Source of the DNA: UBA5066 sp046331465
GTDB taxonomy: Bacteria; Acidobacteriota; Thermoanaerobaculia; UBA5066
Assembly: GCA_046331465.1 (NCBI GenBank)
Contig: JAXLQV010000001.1
Coordinates: forward strand, 1,984,001-2,048,000
Length of the DNA stretch: 64,000 nucleotides
Direction: 5' to 3'
Below, in pieces: positions 24,740 through 35,675 of this stretch (positions are counted from its first letter, which is position 1; each line of letters opens with the position of its first letter). Made by a program: the position numbers and the translations under genes. Below the pieces are notes generated by a model that had not been told where the DNA came from, did no database searches, and was given only the letters and a program-made list of their open reading frames with translations.

Positions 24740-25365
24740 GGGTGGGCCTCCGGGGCGGGCGCCGGCGCGGGGGCGGCGGCCTTCTCGAGCGCCGCGCGGT
24801 CCGCGTCGGAGAGCTCGGCGACGGGAGCATTCCGGGAGAACTGGAGGGTCCTGACGTACGCCGCGATGGCCCAGCGGTCCGCCACCGGGACCTGGCTCGC
24901 GTAGCTCGACATCTGCCCGAAACCGTTCGTCATGACGTCGAAGAAGTACCCGATCGGCTGCGCGCGGAGCCGGTCGTCGTGGAAGGAGGTGGGCTGCTTG
25001 AAGCCGCGCTGGACGATCATCCCGAGGCCGTTTCCCTGGCGCCCGTGGCACGGGGAGCAGAAGACGTCGAAGCGCTGCCGGCCGCGGAGGAGGAGGGTGC
25101 GGTCGAACGTGACGGCGTCGGGGAGCTCGGAGACGAACTTCCCGTCGGCGCCGACGCCCGTGTTGAGGGCCCGGTCTGCCTTCAGCCAGCCGCGGGCGAC
25201 CGTGCCTGCGGGCGGGACGCGCGAGGCGAGGCCGTCGCGGTAGAACTCGCTCCGTGCGAGGGGGCGCTTCTTCGCCTGGTTGTACATCCCTTGCCGGCAC
25301 CCGGCGCCGGCGAGCGCGGCGAGGGCCACCGCGAGAACGCCGAGCCGGCGCGCCCCCGCGACCAT
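24736..25365 (-). CDS. actE: Alternative complex III monoheme cytochrome c subunit ActE, lipoprotein
   Basis: 209 residues. The signal ends in a lipobox-like ALAGAGC, so the mature protein would be lipid-anchored. The heme site is CSPCH in RFDVFCSPCHGRQGNGLGMI, and the axial Met is probably in FGQMSSYASQVP. It passes electrons from the ActB/ActA part to the oxidase. An ATG at 25363-25365 directly after the actD stop is chosen; an in-frame TTG four codons upstream is possible. The C-terminus is Ala/Pro-rich. Confidence 0.88.
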   Translation of the reverse strand: MVAGARRLGVLAVALAALAGAGCRQGMYNQAKKRPLARSEFYRDGLASRVPPAGTVARGWLKADRALNTGVGADGKFVSELPDAVTFDRTLLLRGRQRFDVFCSPCHGRQGNGLGMIVQRGFKQPTSFHDDRLRAQPIGYFFDVMTNGFGQMSSYASQVPVADRWAIAAYVRTLQFSRNAPVAELSDADRAALEKAAAPAPAPAPEAHP

Positions 25366-25366
25366 C

Positions 25367-25918
25367 TCAGTTCTCAACTTCGTTGACCTCCACGGGGGCG
25401 AGGCCCTCCAGGAACCGCCTCACGGCCGGCGCGTCGAACTTCGGGTCGTCGGACTCGACGACGAGGAAGTAGCCGTCCTTCGAGGCGTGCTCGACGAAGC
25501 GCTTCACCTCGAAGACCGGGTGGTGGGGCCGCGGGAGGCCGTTGAGGAGGATCATCCCGAGGGCGGCGGCGAGGCCCCCGTGGAAGATGGCCCCTTCGAA
25601 CGTCGCCGGGATGAAGGCCGGCCACGAGTTCAGCGGCCGGCCGCCGATGTTCAGCGGGTAGTCGATCGCGCTCGCCCAGTAGGCGAAGGAGAAGACGGCG
25701 ACCGCGCCGAAGATGGACGCGCCGAGGACGAGGAGCGGGATCTTCGAGTGGTGGAGGTCGAGCGCGTCGAGGACCTTCTCGATCGGGTAGGGGGTGTAGG
25801 CGTCGAGGCGGGTGAAGCCTTCGGCCTTCGCCTTCCCGATCGCCGCGAGGAGCTCCTCGGGGGTCCGGAACTCGGCCATCACGCCGTGGAGGGTCGGCTC
25901 GGGGGAGCTTCCGTGCAT
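25367..25918 (-). CDS. actD: Alternative complex III membrane subunit ActD
   Basis: 183 residues. The N-terminal cytoplasmic part has FRTPEELLAAIGKAKAEGFT and LDAYTPYPIEKV, the ActD hallmark. Two membrane helices follow (about 65-85 and 115-135), and then a C-terminal domain with SKDGYFLVVESDDPKFD. An ATG at 25916-25918 is preceded by GGAGGAG nine bases upstream, within the end of actC. ActD is a structural subunit near ActC. Confidence 0.88.
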   Translation of the reverse strand: MHGSSPEPTLHGVMAEFRTPEELLAAIGKAKAEGFTRLDAYTPYPIEKVLDALDLHHSKIPLLVLGASIFGAVAVFSFAYWASAIDYPLNIGGRPLNSWPAFIPATFEGAIFHGGLAAALGMILLNGLPRPHHPVFEVKRFVEHASKDGYFLVVESDDPKFDAPAVRRFLEGLAPVEVNEVEN

Positions 25919-25922
25919 CGGG

Positions 25923-27322
25923 CTACTCCTCCGCCCCGTGGGCCTTCGTGGCTTCGGGGGTCAGCGTCCGCATCTCGAAGATGTTGAGCGCGGGCAGGAA
26001 GCGGATGAAGAGGAAGAGGAGCGTCAGGAAGAGGCCGATCGTCCCGGCGAACGTCATGACGTCCCACTTCGTGCCGTGGTACATGGCCCAGTTCGAGGGG
26101 ACGAAGTCGCGGTGGAGGCTGACGACGATGATGACGAAGCGCTCGAGCCACATCCCGACGTTGATGAACATCGCGACGACCCAGAGCGCCCAGACGTTCG
26201 ACCTCACCTGCCGGAACCAGAGGAGCTGCGGCACGACGATGTTGCAGAGGATCAGGAGCCAGTACTGCAGGGCGTACGGCCCGTGGAACCGGTTCAGGAT
26301 CATGAAGAGCTCGAACTCGTTGCCGCTGTAGAACGCCGACCAGACCTCGAGGGCGTAGCCGTACGCGACGATGAGCCCGGTCGTCAGCATGACCTTCGCC
26401 ATGTTCTGCAGGTGGCGGTCGGTGATGAAGTCGTGGAGCTTGAAGAGGGGACGGAGCGGCAGGACGAGCGTGAGGACCATCGCGAAGCCCGCGAAGACCG
26501 CGCCCGCGACGAAGTAGGGGGGGAAGACCGTCGTGTGCCACCCGGGGACGATGCCGACCGAGAAGTCGAAGGAGACGATGGAGTGGACCGAGAGGACGAG
26601 CGGCGTCGACAGGCCGGCGAGGAGGAGCGACGCGACCTCGTAGTTGGCCCAGTGGCGCGCCGAGTTGCGCCAGCCGAGGGCGGCCATCCCGTAGGCGAAC
26701 CGCGCGACCTTGGCCTTCGCGTGGTCGCGCAGCGTCGCGAGGTCCGGGAGCATCCCGACGTACCAGAAGACGATCGAGATCGTGGCGTAAGTCGAGACGG
26801 CGAAGACGTCCCAGATCAGCGGGCTCCGGAAGTTGGGCCACATCGAGAGCGTCCCGGGGAGCGGGAGGAGCCAGTAGGGGAGCCACGGGCGGCCGAGGTG
26901 GAGGATCGGGTACATGCCGGCGCAGGAGACGGCGAAGACCGTCATCGCCTCCGCGAACCTGTTGATCGAGTTGCGCCAGCTCTGCCGGAGGAGGAGGAGG
27001 ATCGCGGAGATCAGCGTCCCGGCGTGGCCGATGCCGATCCACCAGACGAAGTTGATGATGTCCCAGCCCCAGCCGACGGGGATGTTGTTGCCCCAGATGC
27101 CGATGCCGGTCATGAAGAGGTTCGTGACGGCGAAGAGGAAGACGTTCAGGAGGGCGAAGCCGACCGCGAAGCCGAGGAGCCACCACTTCGGCGTCTTCAG
27201 CAGCTTCCCGGTGACGGCCTCGCCGATCCGCTCGGTGACGCTCGCCGGGGTGTGGCCCGGGGCGAGGACCGGGGCCTGCCCGATCGGGTCCGCGCCGGGC
27301 ACGTCGTCGTACGTCGTCGACA

Positions 27323-27323
<1 letters not shown>
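25923..27323 (-). CDS. actC: Alternative complex III quinol-oxidising membrane subunit ActC (NrfD/PsrC-like)
   Basis: 466 residues with about ten helices. INFVWWIGIGHAGTLISAIL with the conserved GHAGT, SINRFAEAMTVFAVSCAGMY, FHGPYALQYWLLILCNI and WLERFVIIVVSLHRDFVPS are typical of ActC and place quinol oxidation on the periplasmic side. The ATG overlaps the actB stop by one base. With ActF it forms the membrane core of the complex. Confidence 0.92.
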
Positions 27324-30378
<3,055 letters not shown>

Positions 30379-30382
<4 letters not shown>

Positions 30383-31035
30383 CGGTGGCAGGTCCCGCAC
30401 GAGGTGATCTGGGCCGGAGGGCGGACCTTGTACTTCGCGACGAGCTCGCGGCCGAGCGTCTCCTGGTCCTCTGCCTTCCAGTTCATGTTGAAGACCTCTT
30501 CCTTCGGGCGGATGTACTTCTCGGGGTTCCGGTGGCACTCGAGGCACCAGCGCATCTGGAGCGGCTGGGCCGAGCGCATGAGGCGCATCTGCTGCACGGG
30601 GCCGTGGCAGGTGGCGCAGCCGATCCCCTTGGCGACGTGGATCGAGTGGTTGAAGTAGGCGAAGTCGGGGAGGTCGTGGACCTTCGTCCACTCGAGTGGC
30701 TGGCCCGTCCGGTAGCTCGCGCGGACCGGCTCGAGCATCGGCGCCTCGTTCCAGACGATCTTGTGGCAGTTGTAGCAGGTCGACGTCGGGGGGATGCCGG
30801 CCGTCGCGGACTTCTCGACGGCGGTGTGGCAGTAGCGGCAGTCGATGCCGAGGCCGGCGACGTGGTGCTCGTGCGAGAAGGGGACGGTCTGCTCGACCGT
30901 CTCGCCGCGCCTCTGGTTGAAGCCGGCGTAGTCGAGCGCGAGAAGCGACCCGACGGCGCCGCCCGCGACGAGGACGAGGGCGACGATCGAGGCGGGCGCG
31001 AGGTGGTTCGCGCTCTTCGGGAAGAGCTGGGACAT
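30379..31035 (-). CDS. actA: Alternative complex III pentaheme cytochrome c subunit ActA
   Basis: 218 residues, first gene of the operon. One N-terminal helix (about 15-36) anchors a domain with five CxxCH sites: CRYCH (66-70), CYNCH (87-91), CATCH (140-144), CLECH (164-168) and CGTCH at the C-terminus. His residues in FSHEHH and FNHSIH are probable axial ligands. The protein sits in the periplasm and takes part in electron transfer toward ActE and the caa3 oxidase. ATG at 31033-31035; the 359-bp region upstream is non-coding. Confidence 0.95.
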
Positions 31036-31193
31036 CGTTCGCTCAAGCCTTTCTCGGGGCGGGTGTGACGCGACGCCTCGCGACGCGGAGAAGGGGCCAC
31101 CGTGCGGGGTGGGTCGGGGGGGGCTGGTCTGTTCCTGGTGAGCGGAGGTGGTCCCGGAACCGCCCTGGAGCTCTCAATTCCCTCTCCTCGCAG

Positions 31194-31208
31194 CGCATCG
31201 CCGATGCG
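31194..31208. promoter_or_regulatory. 15-bp perfect palindrome, possible operator
   Basis: CGCATCG-C-CGATGCG is a perfect inverted repeat with a single central base, 159 bp upstream of actA. It has no T-run, so an operator is more likely than a terminator. Confidence 0.35.
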
Positions 31209-31253
31209 ACGGTCTCGCAAAAAATCGTGGAAGGTACCACAGGAGCGAGCTTT

Positions 31254-31272
31254 GGAACAGGTATCGGAACAG
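31254..31272. repeat. Direct repeat GGAACAG with 12-bp period, possible regulator site
   Basis: GGAACAG-GTATC-GGAACAG lies on the plus strand (CTGTTCC twice when read toward actA). A 12-bp period would put both copies near the same face of the helix. It lies 219 bp upstream of actA. Confidence 0.35.
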
Positions 31273-31356
31273 TCCTGTATGAAGGGACTGCGGCCCGGCA
31301 GACATGCAGCCGCAACGTCAGGCGGGACGGGGGCTCGTCGGGAGAGAAGCCCCGCC

Positions 31357-31379
31357 GGCGCCCGGGGGTCTCGGGCGCC
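31357..31379 (-). terminator. Hairpin terminator after the lyase gene, no T-run
   Basis: Two perfect 8-base arms, GGCGCCCG and CGGGCGCC, flank a 7-base loop 15 bases past the stop at 31395. The sequence after it is GC-rich with no T-run. Confidence 0.5.
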
Positions 31380-31394
31380 TGGTCCGCGGCTTCG

Positions 31395-32411
31395 CTAGAA
31401 CCCGGTCGGCTTCTTCGGGATCCGCCCCGACTTGACCGTCTCGCTCCGGAGGCGGCGGCCGACGACCCTCTCGACCATTCGGCCGGCGGCGAGGATCCTG
31501 TCGACGTCGAGACCGGTCTCGATCCCCATCTCGTCGAGCATGACGGCGAGGTCCTCGGTGCAGACGAGGCCGACGTTGTTCGGGTCCTGGTAGTAGTAGC
31601 GGCCGGTGCCGGAGACGGGGGCGCCGTCGAAGAAGTTCGCAGGCTGCCCGCCGATGCCGCCGAGCGTGCTCTCGTAGCGCTCGATCCCGGCCTGGAGGGC
31701 CGCGAGGACGTTCGCGAGGCCCCAGCCTCGCGTGACGTGGAAGTGGGCGACGTGCTTCGCGGGATCGGGAATGGCGTCGAGGACCATGGAGTAATACGCG
31801 TAGACGCGGTCCGGCGGGGCCGAACCGTCGTGGTCGGCGTGCTCGATGTCGTCGGCCCCGATCTCGAGGAAGCGCTTCGTGAAGGTGACGGCGTCCTCGA
31901 GCCTCGTCGGCCCCTCGATCGGGCAGCCCCAGATCGTGCTGACGGTCCCGTTCACGCGGATCCCCGCGTCGTGCGCCTTCCGGATGCAGCGCTCCGCCTC
32001 GGCCCAGTAGCCCGCGTGGTCGAGGCCGGAGTTCTTCTTCATGTGGGACGCGGAGGTCGAGACCATCATCAGGATCCGGTCCGGCCCCCACCCTTCGGCC
32101 TTCGCCGCGATCGCCCGGTCGACGGCCTTCTCCCGGATCGTCACCGCCGTCAGCTCGACCTCTCCGACCTGCTTCGCGACGCGGGCGCTGCCCCGGATCG
32201 CCTTCAGGAGCTCGTCGGAGTCCCGGAACTGCGGCATCCCCTTCGGGTTCCCGAGGTTCGTCACCTCGAGGCGCCGGTAGCCTGCGAGGATCAGCTCCTC
32301 GAGGACCCAGAGCTTGGCCTCCGTCGGAATCCACTTCTCCTCGTGCTGGAAGCCGTCCCGGACGGTGATGTCGGCCAGGTCGACGCGTTTCGGGAGGTTC
32401 CAGCTCGTCAT
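31395..32411 (-). CDS. DRE-TIM metallolyase, HMG-CoA-lyase-like
   Basis: 338 residues of a TIM barrel. LADITVRDGFQHEEKWIPTE carries the D-R-E-like catalytic motif at the end of strand 1. Other family blocks are ITVREKAVDRAIAAKA, the GTVSTIWGCPIEGP region, and VAHFHVTRGWGLANVLAALQ with the metal-binding H-x-H, followed by ESTLGGIGGQP. The usual Cys of the HMG-CoA lyase G-loop (GLGGCP) is replaced by Gln here. The substrate could therefore be a different 2- or 3-hydroxy acyl compound. An ATG at 32409-32411 with GAGGTGA upstream is preferred over a GTG six bases earlier. It is coupled to the 110-residue gene before it. Confidence 0.7.
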   Translation of the reverse strand: MTSWNLPKRVDLADITVRDGFQHEEKWIPTEAKLWVLEELILAGYRRLEVTNLGNPKGMPQFRDSDELLKAIRGSARVAKQVGEVELTAVTIREKAVDRAIAAKAEGWGPDRILMMVSTSASHMKKNSGLDHAGYWAEAERCIRKAHDAGIRVNGTVSTIWGCPIEGPTRLEDAVTFTKRFLEIGADDIEHADHDGSAPPDRVYAYYSMVLDAIPDPAKHVAHFHVTRGWGLANVLAALQAGIERYESTLGGIGGQPANFFDGAPVSGTGRYYYQDPNNVGLVCTEDLAVMLDEMGIETGLDVDRILAAGRMVERVVGRRLRSETVKSGRIPKKPTGF

Positions 32412-32413
32412 GC

Positions 32414-32746
32414 TCACCTCAGGAGGTCACGGGCCGCGAGGACCGTGAAGGCGTGGGTCTCGAAGGTGGCGGCGACGCTGCCGAGGTGGCCGCCCTTCAG
32501 GTAGTCGATCCCGAGCGGGTGGGTCTTCGCCCGCTCGACGAGGTCGGCGACGAGGGCGGGGTCGCGGGGGTCGGCCGGGTGCTCGTGGAGGGGGTCCGCG
32601 GCACCGAGCAGCGCGTGGAGGAGCTCGTCGGGGCTCACGTGGCCGTCGTGGACGAGGTCCGCGAGGGCCGCGACCACCCTCTCCACGTCCGGCTCCGGAA
32701 GGCCCGAGCGGGCAGCGGCGTCCCTGACGAGCGAGGCGTGGTTCAT
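32414..32746 (-). CDS. Small protein of unknown function, 110 residues
   Basis: The product is mostly helical and acidic, with many His residues (LHALL, PLHEHPADPRD, KTHPLG, GGHLG, FETHAF). It has no signal, membrane segment or known motif that I can name. Its ATG overlaps the diheme cytochrome stop (ATGA) and its stop overlaps or abuts the lyase start, so it is part of a three-gene unit. The His-rich character might mean metal binding, which is only a guess. Confidence 0.6.
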   Translation of the reverse strand: MNHASLVRDAAARSGLPEPDVERVVAALADLVHDGHVSPDELLHALLGAADPLHEHPADPRDPALVADLVERAKTHPLGIDYLKGGHLGSVAATFETHAFTVLAARDLLR

Positions 32747-33786
32747 CGGCTCACCTCCGCGCGGGCGGCGTTCGGGGCGGGCGGGGCGACGGGCCCGCTC
32801 CGGTCGGCGAGCGCCCCGAGGAAGGCGACGATCGAGGCGACCTCGTCGTCGCTCAGCTCCTTGCCGAGCTGGTGCCAGGCCATCTTCTTCACGGCCACGT
32901 CGAGCCGGTCGACGGAGCCGTCGTGGAACCAGGGTCCGGTGCTCACCGCGTTCCGGAGGGACGGGACCTTGAACTTCCGCCGGTCCTCCTCGTTCCGCGT
33001 TACGGCGAAGCGCCCTTCGTCCGTCGTCTCCCAGGGCTTGACGAGGCCGAGGAGCTGGAACTGGTTCGCGCCGACGGCGGGGCCGTTGTGGCAGGTCGTG
33101 CAGCCCGTCGCGAGGAAGAGGCGGAGGCCGTCGGCCTCGCGGTCCGTGAGGGCGTCGAGGTTTCCCTCCAGGAAGTCGTCGAGGCGGTCGCGGGTCTTCA
33201 GGGTCCGCTCGAAGGCCGCGATCGCCCGGGCCGCGTTGGGAAGCGTGACGGGGTCGGCCTCGCCCGGGAAGGCGGCGCCGAACGGCCCCCGGTACTCCGA
33301 CGCGGAGCGCAGGGCGGCCTCGGCGGCCGCGGCGCTCGGCATCGCCATCTCGGAGGGGTTCAGGATCGGGCCGCTCGCCTGCTCCTCGAGCGTCTTCGCC
33401 CGCCCGTCCCAGAACTGGGCGACGTGGAAGCCGGCGTTCTTGACGCTCGGCGCGTTCCGGCTCCCTTTCGTTCCCCGGGCGCCGTCCGAGGTCTTCTCGC
33501 CATCGGCGCCGGAGGGGCGCGCGCCGTCGAGCCGGTGGCAGTCGTTGCACGACTGCGTCCCGTTGACGGAAAGCCTCTTCTCGAAATAGAGCGCCTTGCC
33601 GAGGGCGACGAGGGCCGGCGTGTCGGCCTCGCCGCCGGGCATCCGGTCCGGGAGGAGACCGAGCGTCGCCTTCGCCTGCCTGGCGAGCGCCTGCCGCGCG
33701 GCGCGGTCGACTCTCGGCTCGGCCTTCCGCGCGCAGGAGACGACGAGTACGGCCGCGAGCGCGGCGAGGAGACGGGTCCGCTTCAT
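32743..33786 (-). CDS. Diheme cytochrome c, MauG/cytochrome c peroxidase family, lipoprotein
   Basis: 347 residues. The N-terminal signal ends in the lipobox VVSC. The first heme site is CNDCH in SVNGTQSCNDCHRLDG, and the second is CTTCH in FLATGCTTCHNGPAVG. The sequence between has RNAPSVKNAGF and FWDGRAKTLEEQASGPI, typical of bacterial di-heme peroxidases, and FKVPSLRNAVSTGPWFHDGS matches the family C-terminal block. It acts in the periplasm on peroxide or, in MauG-like cases, on protein or small-molecule substrates. A TAGAAT box lies nine bases before the ATG. It heads the operon with the 110-residue protein and the lyase. Confidence 0.85.
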   Translation of the reverse strand: MKRTRLLAALAAVLVVSCARKAEPRVDRAARQALARQAKATLGLLPDRMPGGEADTPALVALGKALYFEKRLSVNGTQSCNDCHRLDGARPSGADGEKTSDGARGTKGSRNAPSVKNAGFHVAQFWDGRAKTLEEQASGPILNPSEMAMPSAAAAEAALRSASEYRGPFGAAFPGEADPVTLPNAARAIAAFERTLKTRDRLDDFLEGNLDALTDREADGLRLFLATGCTTCHNGPAVGANQFQLLGLVKPWETTDEGRFAVTRNEEDRRKFKVPSLRNAVSTGPWFHDGSVDRLDVAVKKMAWHQLGKELSDDEVASIVAFLGALADRSGPVAPPAPNAARAEVSR

Positions 33787-33795
33787 CCGCGCGCG

Positions 33796-33801
33796 ATTCT
33801 A
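33796..33801 (-). promoter_or_regulatory. -10 box (TAGAAT on the minus strand) for the diheme cytochrome operon
   Basis: TAGAAT lies nine bases before the ATG at 33786. It forms a divergent pair with the box at 33844-33849. Confidence 0.5.
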
Positions 33802-33843
33802 GACGCCCCGGGGATCGCCCTTCCCATCGCCCGGGCAGGCTCC

Positions 33844-33849
33844 TACGAT
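33844..33849 (+). promoter_or_regulatory. -10 box (TACGAT) for the exporter operon
   Basis: TACGAT is followed by exactly six bases and the ATG at 33856, which places +1 on the A of the start codon. Confidence 0.5.
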
Positions 33850-33855
33850 GGGCCG

Positions 33856-35004
33856 ATGCCTCGCACCTGGCTTCGCCGGTCGCTCGTCGCCGGTGCCCTC
33901 GTCCTCGCCGCGGTCCTCCTTCGCTTCACGTTCTTCAGGCCCGACCCGATCCCCGTGACCGTGATCGCGGTGGCGCGCGGGCCCGTGGAGGAGACCGTCT
34001 CCGGGAGCCGCGCCGGGACGGTGAAGTCGCGCCGGCGCGCCACGCTCAGCCCCGAGGTGGGCGGCCGCGTCGAGCGCCTCGCCGTCCGGAAGGGCGATCG
34101 CGTGAAGAAGGGAGACGTCCTCGTCCGGATCGTCGACGCGGACGTGAAGGCGCAGCTCGTCCTCGCGGAGAGGTCGCTCGTCGTCGCCGAGGCGACCGAG
34201 CGGGAGGCGTGCCGCGCGGCGGAGCAGTCCCGGCGCGACCTCGCGCGGACGGAGAGCCTCGCGAAGGAGGAGATCACGTCCGTCGGCCTCCTCGAGAAGG
34301 CCGAGACGGACGCCGGGATGACGGCCGCCGCCTGCGAGGCGGCGCGGGCGCGCGTCGGCCAGGCGCGGGCCTCGCTCGACGTGGCGCGGGTCGCCGTGGG
34401 AAAGACCGTCCTCCGCGCGCCGTTCGACGGCGTCGTGGCGGAGCTCTCGACCGAGGAGGGGGAGTGGGTCACTCCGTCTCCGCCGGGCCTCCCCATCCCG
34501 CCGGTCGTCGAGCTCTTCGACCCGGAGGACACCTACGTCAGCGCGCCCCTCGACGAGGTGGACGTCGGGCGCGTGAAGACGGGGGCGACGGTCCGGGTCA
34601 CGCTCGACGCCTACCCGGGCCGCACGTTCCCCGGCCGCGTGACGCGTGTGGCCGACTACGTCCTCGACCTGAAGGAACAGAACCGGACGTTCGAGGTGGA
34701 GGTGGAGCTCGCCGACGAGGCCTTCGCGAGGACGCTCCTCCCGGGGACGTCGGCCGACGTCGTCGTCGTCCTGGCCCGGAAGGAGGACGCCCTGAGGGTG
34801 CCGACGTACGCCGTCCTCCCGGGCGGGAGCGTCCTCCTCCTCTCGAAGGGGCGGCTCGTCTCCTCGAAGGTGCGGCTGGGGCTGAAGGGGACGGAGTGGG
34901 CCGAGGTCCTGTCGGGCCTCGCCGCGGGCGACTCGGTCGTCACGTCGCTCGACCGGGCGGAGGTGAAGGAGGGGGCGCGGGCACGGGCCGAGGAGGCCCG
35001 GTGA
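33856..35004 (+). CDS. Membrane fusion protein (MacA/HlyD-like) of an ABC exporter
   Basis: 382 residues. One N-terminal helix (about 8-25) is followed by a barrel-sandwich half (VGGRVERLAVRKGDRVKKGDVLVRI), an alpha-hairpin of about 90 residues with AEATEREACRAAEQSRRDLA and the return strand KTVLRAPFDGVVAELSTEEG, then beta-barrel and membrane-proximal domains. It is located in the periplasm and links the ABC transporter to an outer membrane factor, which is not in this window. The start was chosen because of the TACGAT box six bases upstream. Its stop overlaps the ATPase GTG. Confidence 0.85.
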   Translation: MPRTWLRRSLVAGALVLAAVLLRFTFFRPDPIPVTVIAVARGPVEETVSGSRAGTVKSRRRATLSPEVGGRVERLAVRKGDRVKKGDVLVRIVDADVKAQLVLAERSLVVAEATEREACRAAEQSRRDLARTESLAKEEITSVGLLEKAETDAGMTAAACEAARARVGQARASLDVARVAVGKTVLRAPFDGVVAELSTEEGEWVTPSPPGLPIPPVVELFDPEDTYVSAPLDEVDVGRVKTGATVRVTLDAYPGRTFPGRVTRVADYVLDLKEQNRTFEVEVELADEAFARTLLPGTSADVVVVLARKEDALRVPTYAVLPGGSVLLLSKGRLVSSKVRLGLKGTEWAEVLSGLAAGDSVVTSLDRAEVKEGARARAEEAR

Positions 35005-35675
35005 TCGAGCTGACCGGCGTCAGCCGCACGTGGGAGGTGGGAGGACGGCCCGTCCACGCGCTCCGCGGCGTGACCCTGTCGATCGCCGCGGGCGAGTACG
35101 TCGCGGTCATGGGCCCCTCGGGCTCGGGGAAGTCGACCCTCCTCTCGCTCCTCGGCGGCCTCGACCGGCCGACGGAGGGTTCCTACCTCTTCGAGGGGCG
35201 GGACGTCGCGGCGCTCGGCGACGACGAGCTCTCTCGACTGCGTCGTGACCGGATCGGCTTCGTCTTCCAGTCGTTCCACCTCGTCCCGCGTATGACGGCG
35301 CTCGAGAACGTCGCGCTCCCGCTCGTCCTCGCGGGAATCGCTCCCGCCGTCCGGCTCGCGCGGGCCGCGGAAGCGCTCGAGTCGGTCGGGCTCTCTCCCC
35401 GGGCCGACCACCGCCCGGACCAGCTCTCGGGGGGCGAGAGGCAGCGGGTCTGCCTCGCCCGCGCCGTCGTGACCGGCCCCGGGCTGCTCCTCGCCGACGA
35501 GCCGACGGGAAACCTTGACAGCGCCTCGGGGGCCGAGATCGTCGCCCTCCTCGAGCGCCTCCACTCGGCCGGGAGGACGCTCCTCGTCGTCACTCACGAC
35601 GCGAACATCGGCGCGCGGGCCCCGCGGAAGGTCCGGCTCGCGGACGGGCGCGTCACGTCGGACGGGCCGTCGTGA
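35001..35675 (+). CDS. ABC transporter ATPase, MacB/LolD type
   Basis: 224 residues with all nucleotide-binding motifs: Walker A GPSGSGKST, Q-loop FVFQSFHLVPRMTALENV, signature LSGGERQR, Walker B LLLADEPTGNLDS and the switch His in VVTHDA. The FHLVPxxTxxENV and EPTGNLDS forms are typical of the MacB/LolD/FtsE group, which work with FtsX-like permeases by mechanotransmission. GTG start in GTGA overlap with the fusion protein; its stop overlaps the first permease (GTGA). Confidence 0.92.
   Translation: MIELTGVSRTWEVGGRPVHALRGVTLSIAAGEYVAVMGPSGSGKSTLLSLLGGLDRPTEGSYLFEGRDVAALGDDELSRLRRDRIGFVFQSFHLVPRMTALENVALPLVLAGIAPAVRLARAAEALESVGLSPRADHRPDQLSGGERQRVCLARAVVTGPGLLLADEPTGNLDSASGAEIVALLERLHSAGRTLLVVTHDANIGARAPRKVRLADGRVTSDGPS

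Larger units (their letters stand above)
31036..31394 (-). promoter_or_regulatory. 359-bp non-coding leader/promoter region upstream of the act-cox operon
   Basis: This is the longest gap in the window, with the lowest GC. It holds a 15-bp palindrome, a 7-bp direct repeat, an A-run near 31219-31224, and, at its far end, the terminator hairpin of the lyase operon. No clear -35/-10 pair or gene was found. It very likely carries the promoter and regulator sites for the 12-kb respiratory operon. Confidence 0.55.

Noticed and set aside
31215..31245. Sigma-54 promoter before actA (TGGTAC ... TTTGC on the minus strand)
   Set aside because: The GG and GC elements are 18 bases apart rather than the required 10.
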